A stretch of 64,000 nt of DNA, taken from Streptomyces lichenis. Its GTDB lineage: Bacteria > Actinomycetota > Actinomycetes > Streptomycetales > Streptomycetaceae. The notes below the pieces were generated by a model. That model made no database searches, was not told the DNA's origin, and worked only from the letters and a program-made list of their open reading frames with translations. The first letter of the stretch is position 1. Each line of letters starts with the position of its first letter. This document shows positions 17,997-26,670 of the stretch, piece after piece. The DNA is taken from positions 21,473 through 85,472 of the forward strand of contig NZ_JALPTH010000033.1 of NCBI RefSeq assembly GCF_023218175.1, given 5' to 3'. The translations under genes and the position numbers were made by a program.

Positions 17997-19691
17997 GTGC
18001 AGCAGGACCCCACCGCCGATGCCGCCACCGCGGACGCCGCCGCGCAGGCGGAGCTCGTCGCCCGGGCGCGGGCGTGGCTGGCCGAGGACCCGGACGCGGA
18101 GACCCGCGAGGAGCTGGCCGGTCTGATCGAGGCGGGCGACACCGCCGCGCTCGCCGACCGCTTCTCCGGCACCCTCCAGTTCGGCACCGCCGGGCTGCGC
18201 GGTGAGCTGGGCGCGGGGCCGATGCGGATGAACCGCGCGGTGGTCATCCGCGCCGCCGCCGGTCTGGCCGCCTACCTGAAGTCCAAGGGCGAGGCGGGCG
18301 GGCTGGTCGTGGTCGGCTACGACGCCCGCCACAAGTCGGCCGACTTCGCGCGGGACACCGCCGCCGTGATGACCGGCGCCGGGCTGCGCGCCGCCGTGCT
18401 CCCCCGCCCGCTGCCCACCCCGGTGCTGGCCTTCGCCATCCGCCACCTGGGCGCGGTCGCCGGTGTCGAGGTCACCGCCAGCCACAACCCGCCCCGGGAC
18501 AACGGCTACAAGGTGTACCTGGGCGACGGTTCGCAGATCGTGCCGCCGGCCGACGGCGAGATCGCCGCCGAGATCGACGCGGTCGGCGCCCTCGCGGACG
18601 TGGCGCGCCCCGAGTCCGGCTGGGACACGCTCGGCGAGGACGTCCTCACCGCCTACCTCACCCGTACCGACGCCGTCCTCACCCCCGGCACCGCCCGCAC
18701 CGCGCAGACCGTCTACACGGCGATGCACGGCGTCGGCAAGGACGTGCTGCTGGCCGCCTTCGAGCGGGCCGGCTTCCCGGCCCCCACCCTGGTCGCCGAA
18801 CAGGCCGAGCCCGACCCGGACTTCCCCACGGTCGCCTTCCCCAACCCGGAGGAGCCGGGCGCGATGGACCTGGCCTTCGCCACCGCGCGCCGGGCCGCCC
18901 CGGACGTGGTCATCGCCAACGACCCGGACGCCGACCGCTGCGCCGTCGCGGTGCCGGACGCCTCCGCCGAGGCGGGCTGGCGGATGCTGCGCGGCGACGA
19001 GGTGGGCGCGCTGCTCGCCGACCACCTGGTCCGCAAGGGCGCCGAGGGCGTCTTCGCCGAATCGATCGTCTCCTCCTCCCTGCTGGGCCGGATCGCCGAG
19101 GCGGCCGGTGCCGGGTACGAGGAGACGCTGACCGGCTTCAAGTGGATCGCCCGCGTGGAGGGCCTGCGGTACGGCTACGAGGAGGCGCTCGGCTACTGCG
19201 TGGACCCGGGCGGGGTGCGCGACAAGGACGGCATCACGGCCGCGCTGCTCGTCGCCGAGCTGGCCTCGGAGCTGAAGGAGCAGGGCCGCACACTCGCCGA
19301 CCGGCTGGACGAGCTGGCCGTCACCCACGGCCTGCACGCCACCGACCAGCTCTCCGTCCGGGTCACCGACCTCACCGTCATCGCCACCGCCATGCGCCGC
19401 CTGCGCGAGCAGCCCCCGGCCGAGCTGGCCGGCCTGACGGTCGCCTCCGCCGAGGACCTGACCAAGGGCACCGACACCCTCCCGCCCACCGACGGCCTCC
19501 GCTACCACCTCGAAGGCGCCTACACCGCCCGCGTCATCGTCCGCCCCAGCGGCACCGAGCCCAAGCTCAAGTGCTACCTGGAGGTCGTCGTCCCCGTCGC
19601 CGCCCAGTCCGAGCTGGCCGACGCCCGCACCCGGGCCACCGAGGTCCTCACCGCCCTCAAGCACGACCTCGCGGCGGCGGCCGGGATCTGA
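17997..19691 (+). CDS. Phosphosugar mutase (PGM2/PMM-like, probable phosphopentomutase)
   Basis: An alpha-D-phosphohexomutase superfamily enzyme of 564 residues from GTG 17997. Marks: LQFGTAGLRGELGAG near 60-72, catalytic serine Ser162 in VTASHNPPRDNGYK, the metal loop NDPDADRC, the sugar-binding EEALGYCVDPG, and the phosphate-binding RPSGTEPKLKCYLE near the C-terminus. The long FGTAGLRG-type architecture resembles PGM2, whose human member is a phosphopentomutase. Placed right after pnp and in a block with deoC, it most likely converts (deoxy)ribose-1-P to 5-P, feeding DeoC. Annotation pipelines usually call such genes phosphomannomutase; I think that less likely. Confidence 0.88.
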   Translation: MQQDPTADAATADAAAQAELVARARAWLAEDPDAETREELAGLIEAGDTAALADRFSGTLQFGTAGLRGELGAGPMRMNRAVVIRAAAGLAAYLKSKGEAGGLVVVGYDARHKSADFARDTAAVMTGAGLRAAVLPRPLPTPVLAFAIRHLGAVAGVEVTASHNPPRDNGYKVYLGDGSQIVPPADGEIAAEIDAVGALADVARPESGWDTLGEDVLTAYLTRTDAVLTPGTARTAQTVYTAMHGVGKDVLLAAFERAGFPAPTLVAEQAEPDPDFPTVAFPNPEEPGAMDLAFATARRAAPDVVIANDPDADRCAVAVPDASAEAGWRMLRGDEVGALLADHLVRKGAEGVFAESIVSSSLLGRIAEAAGAGYEETLTGFKWIARVEGLRYGYEEALGYCVDPGGVRDKDGITAALLVAELASELKEQGRTLADRLDELAVTHGLHATDQLSVRVTDLTVIATAMRRLREQPPAELAGLTVASAEDLTKGTDTLPPTDGLRYHLEGAYTARVIVRPSGTEPKLKCYLEVVVPVAAQSELADARTRATEVLTALKHDLAAAAGI

Positions 19692-19720
19692 TCCCGGAGT
19701 CGAGGCAGACTCTTGCCCGT

Positions 19721-19762
19721 ACGGGCCCGTCCGGAGGCAATCCGCTCTCCGTACGGGCCCGT
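19721..19762 (+). terminator. Hairpin terminator after the phosphosugar mutase
   Basis: Arm 19721-19735 (ACGGGCCCGTCCGGA) pairs with 19748-19762 over 15 bp with one mismatch, loop 12 nt, 29 nt after the stop codon. It marks the right border of the core nucleoside cluster before the accessory island. Confidence 0.75.
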
Positions 19763-19943
19763 TCGGTGTTCCTCAAGGCGCCCGGACCCCGACCCCGCGG
19801 CATGTCAGCGGCGTGCGCAAGAATATGAGGAGGAGTGAGCTGCCAGGGCAACGACCACCGTGGCTGCTTTCCACCTGGGGCCCATTGGCACATGGCCCGT
19901 AGGGTGATCGGCAAGGGTCGTCGCAGTTCGACGGGGGAAGCGA

Positions 19944-20351
19944 ATGACGAAATGGGACATCGATCCCGGCGGGGTGGCGTCCATCCTGTCGCTGGTGGGG
20001 CTCGCCGCGGGCGACATGGGAAAGAACCTCAACGGCTACGGTCTGCATGTGCAGGACGCCGCCATCCAGGTGGGCACTCTTTCCGACGGGCCTTACTGCG
20101 GAGCACCGGTGGGCCCGGTGGGCGGCGCGATCGCCAATTTCGCCTCCGACAACGAGGGGCAGATCCGGTTCCTCTCCGCCCGTCTCAAGAAGACGGTGAA
20201 CGGCACCGTAGAGGCCACCACAGCGTATGCCCAGGGCGACCTCGACATGGCGGCCGACGCCCAGCGCGAGGCGGCCAAGGCTCCCACACCCGCCGAACTC
20301 CTGGCTGTTTCGGAGAAGACGGACAGCGGGAGCGGGGCGAAGTCCAAGTGA
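19944..20351 (+). CDS. DUF6507-like small helical protein (ESX/WXG100-type partner)
   Basis: A 135-residue protein beginning MTKWDIDPGGVASIL, mostly helical, with no signal peptide and no cysteine pair (one Cys). It resembles the DUF6507 proteins often found ahead of large putative toxins in Streptomyces; the fold resembles WXG100/type VII secretion partners, by inference. ATG 19944 follows GGGGAAGCGA. Its stop (TGA 20349-20351) overlaps the GTG of the toxin gene by three bases (GTGA), so the two are translationally coupled. A -10-like TAGGGT near 19901 may drive the operon. I infer it pairs with or chaperones the N-terminus of the toxin. Confidence 0.75.
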   Translation: MTKWDIDPGGVASILSLVGLAAGDMGKNLNGYGLHVQDAAIQVGTLSDGPYCGAPVGPVGGAIANFASDNEGQIRFLSARLKKTVNGTVEATTAYAQGDLDMAADAQREAAKAPTPAELLAVSEKTDSGSGAKSK

Positions 20352-22645
20352 TCAGCCCCGGTGGAATACCCCTCTACACCGGCGACTTCGGCGAGCTGGC
20401 CAAAGCTGTGGAAAGCCTCCGGTCGGACGCGATCGGCATCCGCAGCGGCGGGCGGGACGCGCACTCCCGGTTCCAGGCGGTGGCCGCCTACTACGTCGCG
20501 CCGGAATCGGACCAGTTGCTCGCCTCCACCCAGCCGGTGATGGACAAGGCAGACGAGTTCGCCGGCGCCATCGAATCATTGGCAGACGCGCTGGAGACCT
20601 TCGCCGCCGAGGCCAAGCCGCACGCCGACCGGCTCAAGGAGCTGAAGCAGCAGGCGTTCGCCTTCGTCCGGAGCGTCGACGGTGACGACGACTGGACCGA
20701 GGACAAGGAGAAGGTAGACAAGCACGAGGCGCTGCTGGACGACGTCGCGGTGGCCCGTGCGGGCTTCAAGGAGGCCGAGCGAGACGCGGCGAACGCCATC
20801 AACGCGCTCAGCACGGTGATCTGCCGCCCGGCGTGGGTTCCGGACGACGGCACGCACAAGCCCGGCATGTACGGCGAGAGCGCCGAGCTCCTCAAAGGAG
20901 CCAAGGACTTGCCTTGGGGAAGCCCGGAAGGCCAGACGTACGAACGGTGGAGTCTGGACTGGTGGGGTCACGGGGCCAAGAGCTGGGTCTGGGACGGCCT
21001 GGTCGTGGACAGTGTCGTGGGCGGCCTGGACGGCCTGGGTACCTTGGTCGGCTTTCATGGCACGGACGCCCGCGACGAGGCCTGGGACGGGCTGGGGCGC
21101 ACGTTCGTCGGCGGTTACGCCTACGGAATGGACCTCATCGGCCAGGGGGACGCACTGTCCGACTGGCAGCGCGAGAGCAAGGCGTACGCCAAGGAGTTCG
21201 GCAAGCAGTTCGTCGCGTACGACATGTGGGAGGAGGACCCGGCCCGTGCCCACGCCGTCGTCTCCTTCAACCTGCTGACCCTGGGGTCGGGGCCTTTGGC
21301 GGCCGCCGCGAAACTCGGCAAGGGCGGCTCCCTGGCCCGGGCGGCCGGCACCGTGGCGAAGGTCGGCGACCTGGTCGACCCGCTCTCGGGCGCGCTCAAA
21401 GCGACCAAGGCCCTGGCGGACCTGCCCAAGGTCTCCGCCGTGGTGGCCAACATCAGCGAGAGTCTGAAGCTGCCGCCGAGCAAGTTCCCCGACGGCGTTC
21501 TCGACCTCGACGACCGGTACCGGATCGACGCCGACGGAAACCTGGTCCCGATCAACCCCGACGGCACGCCCCACACCGCCCCGCCGCGCCAGGAACCCTC
21601 CGCCGCGGACCGTGCCACGGGCTCCCCGGACCGGGACCGCGAACTGGTGGGTGCGGGCGCCCGACGACCGGAGAACTCCGTCGGCTCCGGGGATCACACC
21701 CGCCTGGGGGACGACGTCCCCGGCGACCGCCCCGGAGGTGCCGGGCACGCGGGAGCGCCGGCCGGCCCGAATGGCGCCTCCACTTCCGGCGGCTCGCACT
21801 CCGGCCACTTCCCAGCCGGCGGTGAACCCGGCGGCGCGGGCCACGGTGCCGGCGACGGCCATGGCGCGGGGGTGCCGGACGGGCCTGGCGGCGGGGCGGC
21901 GGACGGGCCGGACGCGCAGACCGGAAATGATCAGAGCAGCGACGGGAGTCGACCGCCGGCGAACGGTCAGCCCGACAGTTTCCCGCCGCCGCAAGAGTCT
22001 CGACCGTTCGTCCGCGGAGGGGAGACGGAACAGCAGATCAGGGAAGTCCTGTCCCGGGGCAAGCCCAAGCCCGGGGACCTTGAAAAGGCCTTGGCCAATC
22101 TCGCCGAGCACCCAGCTGGCCAGGAGATTGCCGACTTGATCGCCTCCGGGCGATTCAAAGGACTGACAAACTTCGAAGATGTAGTATCGGCATTCAGTCA
22201 TCAAAATATGATGCCCGGCGGCTTTGAACAGCTCCGCTTGGCAGCGAGGCTACAGGAGAATGGAATATCGGACATTAGTTTTGACATCAAGGAGAACGTG
22301 GAACTGAGACCAGGCGTCTCCACTGGGCCGGATACCGATATGGACGTCATGGCGAGAACTTCTGACGGTAAGATCTATGGCTACCAATTCAAAGGCGTGT
22401 CCAATCCCAAAAAATCCATACAAAAAATCTGGGATAACATAGACCAACTGGAGTCCTGCAAGGCCGACGTCAAAGTCTTCGTCCTGGACACCAAGGGAAC
22501 CATGGCCAGCTTGCTGGCTTCGAAAATAGAGGGTCGCCTGGCCAGGATCTACGCGGAAACTGGCGTCAGCGTCGTACTTCGAGTCGAGGACGGAACCCTG
22601 ATGTACCCACCCGGCGCCACCTTCATTCCTGGAGTACGTTCGTGA
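20348..22645 (+). CDS. Large polymorphic-toxin-like protein with a nuclease-like C-terminal domain
   Basis: A 765-residue modular protein from GTG 20348, overlapping the preceding stop. Residues 1-165 are helical (WXG/ESX-like prefix); 165-390 contain Gly/Ala-rich amphipathic stretches (SVVGGLDGLGTLVGF, KLGKGGSLARAAGTVAKVGD). Residues 390-550 are a Pro/Gly/Asp-rich linker. Residues about 551-765 form a separate C-terminal domain. That domain has D664-x-D666 in DTDMDVMA, then Q680-F-K682 in GYQFKG, a spacing that fits a PD-(D/E)xK nuclease core with Gln in the middle position. The 3' part is markedly AT-richer than its surroundings (22 G+C of 60 at 22381-22440). The layout, constant N-part plus foreign C-tip, is that of contact-dependent or secreted polymorphic toxins. 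Target (DNA or RNA) unknown. Confidence 0.75.
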   Translation: MISPGGIPLYTGDFGELAKAVESLRSDAIGIRSGGRDAHSRFQAVAAYYVAPESDQLLASTQPVMDKADEFAGAIESLADALETFAAEAKPHADRLKELKQQAFAFVRSVDGDDDWTEDKEKVDKHEALLDDVAVARAGFKEAERDAANAINALSTVICRPAWVPDDGTHKPGMYGESAELLKGAKDLPWGSPEGQTYERWSLDWWGHGAKSWVWDGLVVDSVVGGLDGLGTLVGFHGTDARDEAWDGLGRTFVGGYAYGMDLIGQGDALSDWQRESKAYAKEFGKQFVAYDMWEEDPARAHAVVSFNLLTLGSGPLAAAAKLGKGGSLARAAGTVAKVGDLVDPLSGALKATKALADLPKVSAVVANISESLKLPPSKFPDGVLDLDDRYRIDADGNLVPINPDGTPHTAPPRQEPSAADRATGSPDRDRELVGAGARRPENSVGSGDHTRLGDDVPGDRPGGAGHAGAPAGPNGASTSGGSHSGHFPAGGEPGGAGHGAGDGHGAGVPDGPGGGAADGPDAQTGNDQSSDGSRPPANGQPDSFPPPQESRPFVRGGETEQQIREVLSRGKPKPGDLEKALANLAEHPAGQEIADLIASGRFKGLTNFEDVVSAFSHQNMMPGGFEQLRLAARLQENGISDISFDIKENVELRPGVSTGPDTDMDVMARTSDGKIYGYQFKGVSNPKKSIQKIWDNIDQLESCKADVKVFVLDTKGTMASLLASKIEGRLARIYAETGVSVVLRVEDGTLMYPPGATFIPGVRS

Positions 22646-23667
22646 TCACGAGCACACCCATCGCAGGCTGGTCATGGGGAGAGTTCGGACACGACACCGA
22701 TTTGACCCACGAGGGGTTCCGCAGATTTCACTTGGCACTGGCCGTCCTCGATCGGCGCCGGCTCGGCACCCCGCAGGGTGGCCGTGTAACCGTGGAGATC
22801 ACTGAGGCAGGCTCACGAGGTCTCCTCTTCGAGGGCGATGTGCCCGCTCCCCCACTTGTCAGTGAGGGAACAGACGGCGCAGCGACTCTGGCGGCGGGCA
22901 TCCGGAACAGCCTCACAGCCAGTGCGATCGGGTCGGTGAAGCTTCGCGCAACCTGCGACGGACTGGTCGAAACCGCAACAGGCTTCGTTCCGACTGAGGG
23001 TATGTTCAGGCTGACACTACGCGTATCGGGGGCCTACTTCCTCGTCGGACTGACCACGTTCTCGGATGCCTGGATGCGCTATGACCTGAAAGGGCGGGAA
23101 CAGGCAACCGTGTTCGCCGCAAACCGGCCCCGACTCGCGGCTGCCCTGGCGGATATTTCAGAAGCTCTGGATGTCGAGATCGAACCGGAGGACCCAACGT
23201 GGTTCGGAGTCCCGACGGAAAGCGGGGTCGAGAACGAACTCGATAGGCATGGTCAGCCGCAGGACGTGTGGGGAAGCTTCGAAATCCCGTACCGCAATCG
23301 GGTGTTCCACCAGACACCCGAGTTCCGGCCGGGATACGCCCGCGAAGCCTTCGGGCCTGTGCGGTACGTACCGGTGGCGGGTGAACGGCAGGTGCTGGGC
23401 TATCTGTGGTCCTCGGACACCGACCACGCGGCGAGCTTCGAGCCGACCGAGGCGGCGGACCTGGACGCCCATCGAGCCGGTCTCGTCTGGTTGGAGCGGT
23501 TGCGCCAAGCCTATGAGCGGGGTCTCACCCCCGGCGCCGCGCTGACGGACATGGCGCGTTACCCCTTCGACCCCGTGGCCGGGCGCGCCATTGAGACTGA
23601 GATCACCGAGGTTGAGACGTTGCAGACGCTGCGGACGCAGGCGGCCGGTCCGCCGACACACGACTGA
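22642..23667 (+). CDS. Putative immunity protein (unknown family)
   Basis: I do not recognise the family. It has 341 residues from GTG 22642, which overlaps the toxin stop by 4 nt (GTGA), implying coupled translation. No signal peptide or membrane segment. The sequence is acidic to neutral with many aromatic residues (GWSWGEFGHDTDL, DAWMRYDLKG, FHQTPEFRPGY). The 5' part is lower in GC, like the toxin tip, and GC rises towards the 3' end. Position directly after a toxin-tip gene is the usual place of the cognate immunity gene, hence the call; it is long for an immunity protein, so it may be a two-domain fusion or a processing partner. Confidence 0.55.
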   Translation: MITSTPIAGWSWGEFGHDTDLTHEGFRRFHLALAVLDRRRLGTPQGGRVTVEITEAGSRGLLFEGDVPAPPLVSEGTDGAATLAAGIRNSLTASAIGSVKLRATCDGLVETATGFVPTEGMFRLTLRVSGAYFLVGLTTFSDAWMRYDLKGREQATVFAANRPRLAAALADISEALDVEIEPEDPTWFGVPTESGVENELDRHGQPQDVWGSFEIPYRNRVFHQTPEFRPGYAREAFGPVRYVPVAGERQVLGYLWSSDTDHAASFEPTEAADLDAHRAGLVWLERLRQAYERGLTPGAALTDMARYPFDPVAGRAIETEITEVETLQTLRTQAAGPPTHD

Positions 23668-23809
23668 AGGCCGATGCGACCGGAGAGTCGTCCCCCATCC
23701 CCGCACCAGCGCGAGCGGCGTCCTCCCCGCAGGGTCGTTCGCCCTGCGGTGCCATACAGCTCGGCGTCGACGACCGAGCATCGACTCAACTGCCACTCAG
23801 GACGCACCC

Positions 23810-25240
23810 TTGACCCAGGATGTCATCGCCCTCACCCCCGAACTGCCGGACATCGGGTCGCTGATGGCGGCTCTCTACGCCGGCGGGCCCGACCTCAGAG
23901 TGAACCGACGGGCGAGCGGCGCCGTGACGGAGGTCTGCGGGCCCGACGGCCAGGTGCTGGTGTCGCTGGAGACCTCCCGCCTGCTCCAGGTCCCCGGTGA
24001 GGCCGCCCGGCTGCTCGGGCCCGACATCACGACCGTGACGCCCGTTTGGTGGACCGAGCTTCGGGCTACGGCCACGGTCGAGGCAGCCGAGCGCCTGGCA
24101 CAGTCGATGGCTGGAAGGCTCACAGCCCTGCTGGGTGGGACGGTATGGCCCGGGGGGTCCCGTACCGAAGTCGTGACGCCTTCAGCCACCGGCCCGGCAG
24201 CGGCGCCCCCGGGCATCGATGTCCTCACCGAGCATGCGGTCGTCATCATGCAGGATCGGCCGGTCGTCGCAGCCACCTCATGGCTGATCGAGGCCATGCG
24301 CACCGCGTTCGGCACAGGACGCGAGCTGAACATCGTTACGCCCATCGGGGTCCGGCTCACCTTCCCGATGCGGGAGCTGCTGCGGCGCACTCCTTCCCGC
24401 TGGGTCGTCCGGAGCCCCGACGGCGGCTACTACGACGGGCTGACCGGTGTCGTCCTGCATTGGCAAGACGGGCGCTACGTCCCTGTCGCCGGCCAGGACG
24501 GCGCATCCCTCATCGCGGAGCCCTTCCAGGACCGGCCCTCCAACGCCATGGAAGGAGCACAGCTCTCGCTCTCCTACCGCACGGTCCACTTCGCCGACGA
24601 GCGGCTCGTCCTGGGGGGTGCCTTGGAGAGCGCCTGGCGGGTGCTGACCGGTTCTCCGCCCGCCGGTTGGTCGACCGCTGAGCCGGTCGGCATCCCCTGG
24701 TCGCCCGGGCGGCTGACAGAGCTCGCCCGGGACCGCGCCCGGCAGTCAGCCTCTACCTGGCTAGCCATCGTCGGCGAGCCCGAACACCCGACCATCGCCA
24801 CGATGCGCGTGGCCCACACCGCCGCCGGTGTGGAGGAGCACGTTGTACTCACCACCCGTCACCTCGCTGGCGACGTACCGCCGCTGGACTGCGTACGCGA
24901 GGTGGCGGAGAAACTCGCCACCCGCCACGGCCTCGCCACCATGGTCGCCGAACTGCGAGCCGGGAGTACCGATCTGACGACTCCGGCCTATCGGGAATCT
25001 CCACCCGTCCCGCTGTCCGTCACCCTCGGCGCGAGCGCTGTCGCGGGCCTCGGCCTCAACAGGGCCCGCCACATCCTGCCAGATGTCAGCCCGACCCTCT
25101 TTGGACCGGCCAGTAGCCCCGCCCTGCATTTCCCGCTCAGTGACGGCGCGCCCGCCGAGGCATGGTGGCGGCTCCAACGCCTCGGCCGGCATCTGCGCTC
25201 CCGAGGCCTTGCGACGGGTGAGCCCACGGACACTCTGTGA
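23810..25240 (+). CDS. DUF6177-family protein
   Basis: A 476-residue cytosolic-looking protein from TTG 23810 (LTQDVIALTPELPD), the start with CAGGA seven bases upstream; the frame is open further upstream but without family resemblance. It matches DUF6177 proteins, which I recall as companions of DUF6507/ESX-type toxin loci in Streptomyces. Visible segments: PVWWTELRATA, VVAATSWLIEAMRTAFG, TPSRWVVRSPDGGYYDGL, and a conserved C-terminus with TLGASAVAGLGL and ALHFPLSDG. No catalytic motif recognised. It lies 142 bp after the putative immunity gene in the same direction and is probably part of the same functional unit. Confidence 0.75.
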   Translation: MTQDVIALTPELPDIGSLMAALYAGGPDLRVNRRASGAVTEVCGPDGQVLVSLETSRLLQVPGEAARLLGPDITTVTPVWWTELRATATVEAAERLAQSMAGRLTALLGGTVWPGGSRTEVVTPSATGPAAAPPGIDVLTEHAVVIMQDRPVVAATSWLIEAMRTAFGTGRELNIVTPIGVRLTFPMRELLRRTPSRWVVRSPDGGYYDGLTGVVLHWQDGRYVPVAGQDGASLIAEPFQDRPSNAMEGAQLSLSYRTVHFADERLVLGGALESAWRVLTGSPPAGWSTAEPVGIPWSPGRLTELARDRARQSASTWLAIVGEPEHPTIATMRVAHTAAGVEEHVVLTTRHLAGDVPPLDCVREVAEKLATRHGLATMVAELRAGSTDLTTPAYRESPPVPLSVTLGASAVAGLGLNRARHILPDVSPTLFGPASSPALHFPLSDGAPAEAWWRLQRLGRHLRSRGLATGEPTDTL

Positions 25241-25887
25241 TCACTTCGGTGAACGTTATCGGCGATTGAGCATTGACGGGCAGGCCGACGGGCCGAAATG
25301 TCGCGTCCGGCGCTCCGGTAGAATTGACCCTCGCCGTCTGGGGTCCTGGTTGGGCGCGAACTGGCGACCGCCCCGAGATCGCCCGCGACTCTCTCCCAGG
25401 CTCTACCCCCGGCGGAGGAGCACCGAGGACCAGGCACGGACCATGGCAATGACCGGGGCCATCAGGTCGAAGGGGTCGCCGGGGCAGACCAGCCCGGCGG
25501 TCCGTGCCTGCCGGAAGGCCTCGGTCTTGGGGTCATCGAGCCGGTCCGAGTCGTCCACCAGAAGCCCGGCGGGCCGCCGCTTCAGCCCGATCCAGGCGGA
25601 CGGTGTCCGGGTCGCTCAGACAGGAGTCGTAGAGCCGGACCGCCCAGTCGCGCCAGGTCGTCAGCGTCGATCAGGAGGACGGTGGCGATGCGGTCCAGCG
25701 AGTCGGTGACCACGGCGTCGAACAGCCCGTCCTTGCTGTCGAAGTACCCCCTTCCACCCGGGTCGTGGAAGCCCTCACCCGCCTCGACCGGGACGACATC
25801 CGCCACCACTTCGTCCCCGACCGGTCCGACGACTGAATGATCCGCCGCCCATACCGCTCAGGCTGACCCCGTGCCACCATCACGACC
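25241..25887. other. 647-bp decayed region
   Basis: No intact gene. The leftward strand carries a broken TetR-family gene (25403-25750, listed separately). On the rightward strand at about 25757-25836 there is a short coding-like tail ending VVEALTRLDRDDIRHHF and then VPDRSDD before TGA at 25834; it looks like the C-terminus of an unrelated lost gene whose body is missing. The two remnants abut near 25750, suggesting a deletion or rearrangement joint. Confidence 0.55.
25403..25750 (-). pseudogene. TetR-family regulator remnant
   Basis: Reading leftward, the sequence starts abruptly inside the TetR DNA-binding region (YFDSKDGLFDAVVTDSLDR, corresponding to the usual YRHFGSKDxLF), so the HTH itself is missing. 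Homology then jumps between frames: WAVRLYDSCLSDPDTVRLD in one, RRPAGLLVDDSDRLDDPKTE and AGLVCPGDPFDLMAPVIAM in another. It ends near the TAG at 25403-25405. At least two frameshifts plus a truncated 5' end make a functional product unlikely. This is a decayed gene inside the accessory island. Confidence 0.7.
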
Positions 25888-26640
25888 ATGACGACGGAAT
25901 CCACCGATCTCCTCCTCCGCAGGTTCGTCTCCGAGTTACGGACGTCGGTGCCGTTGGTGGCGGTCTGGGCCCATGGCTCCCTGGCCCTCGGCGACTTCCA
26001 GCCGGGGCGCAGCGACCTGGACCTGATCGCGGTGGTCGAGCGCCCGGTGGACGCCCAGGAGCGGGAGCGCTTGGCGGCGCTCCACCGGCTGCTCGCCGTC
26101 GAGCACCCGGACGCGACCCGGCTGCACTGCTCCTACCTGCCGGAGGCTGCCCTCTCCGACGCCGGGACGGACCATCTGACCTGGGCACACGCCCGGATGC
26201 TCCGCCGCCCGGTCACCCCCATCTCCCGCCGCGAACTGCTCGACGGCGGCCTCACCCTGCACGGCCCGCCGCCCACCGCCCTCCTCCCACCGCTCGCACC
26301 CGGGGAGCTCGCCGCCCACATCCGGCGCGACCTGCGCCACTACTGGCTCCCGGCCACCGCCAAACCGCAGCTCTGGCTCCAGGACATCTGGGTGGACCTC
26401 GGCCTCCTGGTCCTGGCCCGCGCCACCGTCACCCTGCGCGACGGACGGCTCATCACCAAGGCCGAGGCCCTGGACGAACTCCCGCGCTTGGGCGCCCCGC
26501 TGGACGTGGTGGACGACATCCGCGCCCGCCGCTACGGCACCCCCGCCCCACTCAGCCCCCTGCGCCGCCTCCGCCGCGCGGCCCGAGCCCGCGCCTTCCT
26601 ACGCCGCGGCATCCGCGCCACGCTGACCGGCGCCGGGTAG
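25888..26640 (+). CDS. Nucleotidyltransferase-fold protein (aminoglycoside adenylyltransferase-like)
   Basis: A 250-residue protein with a minimal nucleotidyltransferase signature: VWAHGSLALGDFQPGRSDLDLIAVV, where the GS and the Asp-x-Asp pair bind nucleotide-Mg. The C-terminal half is helical (LWLQDIWVDLGLLVLARAT ... ITKAEALDELPRLG) as in ANT(9)/AadA-like and DUF4111 proteins. It could adenylylate an antibiotic or another small substrate, but the sequence does not fix which. Start ATG 25888; no strong Shine-Dalgarno is seen (CACGACC upstream). The gene is normal in GC for this genome and lies next to the decayed TetR region. Confidence 0.75.
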   Translation: MTTESTDLLLRRFVSELRTSVPLVAVWAHGSLALGDFQPGRSDLDLIAVVERPVDAQERERLAALHRLLAVEHPDATRLHCSYLPEAALSDAGTDHLTWAHARMLRRPVTPISRRELLDGGLTLHGPPPTALLPPLAPGELAAHIRRDLRHYWLPATAKPQLWLQDIWVDLGLLVLARATVTLRDGRLITKAEALDELPRLGAPLDVVDDIRARRYGTPAPLSPLRRLRRAARARAFLRRGIRATLTGAG

Positions 26641-26670
26641 GACGTCAGCCCGCATCCCTTCCCTGATCAG

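Noticed and set aside
19835..20347. In-frame upstream extension of the toxin gene to a GTG with AGGAGG at 19835
   Set aside because: The stretch overlaps the better-supported DUF6507 gene in another frame, is Arg/Gly-rich and has no homology pattern; the GTGA overlap at 20348 is the typical coupled start.
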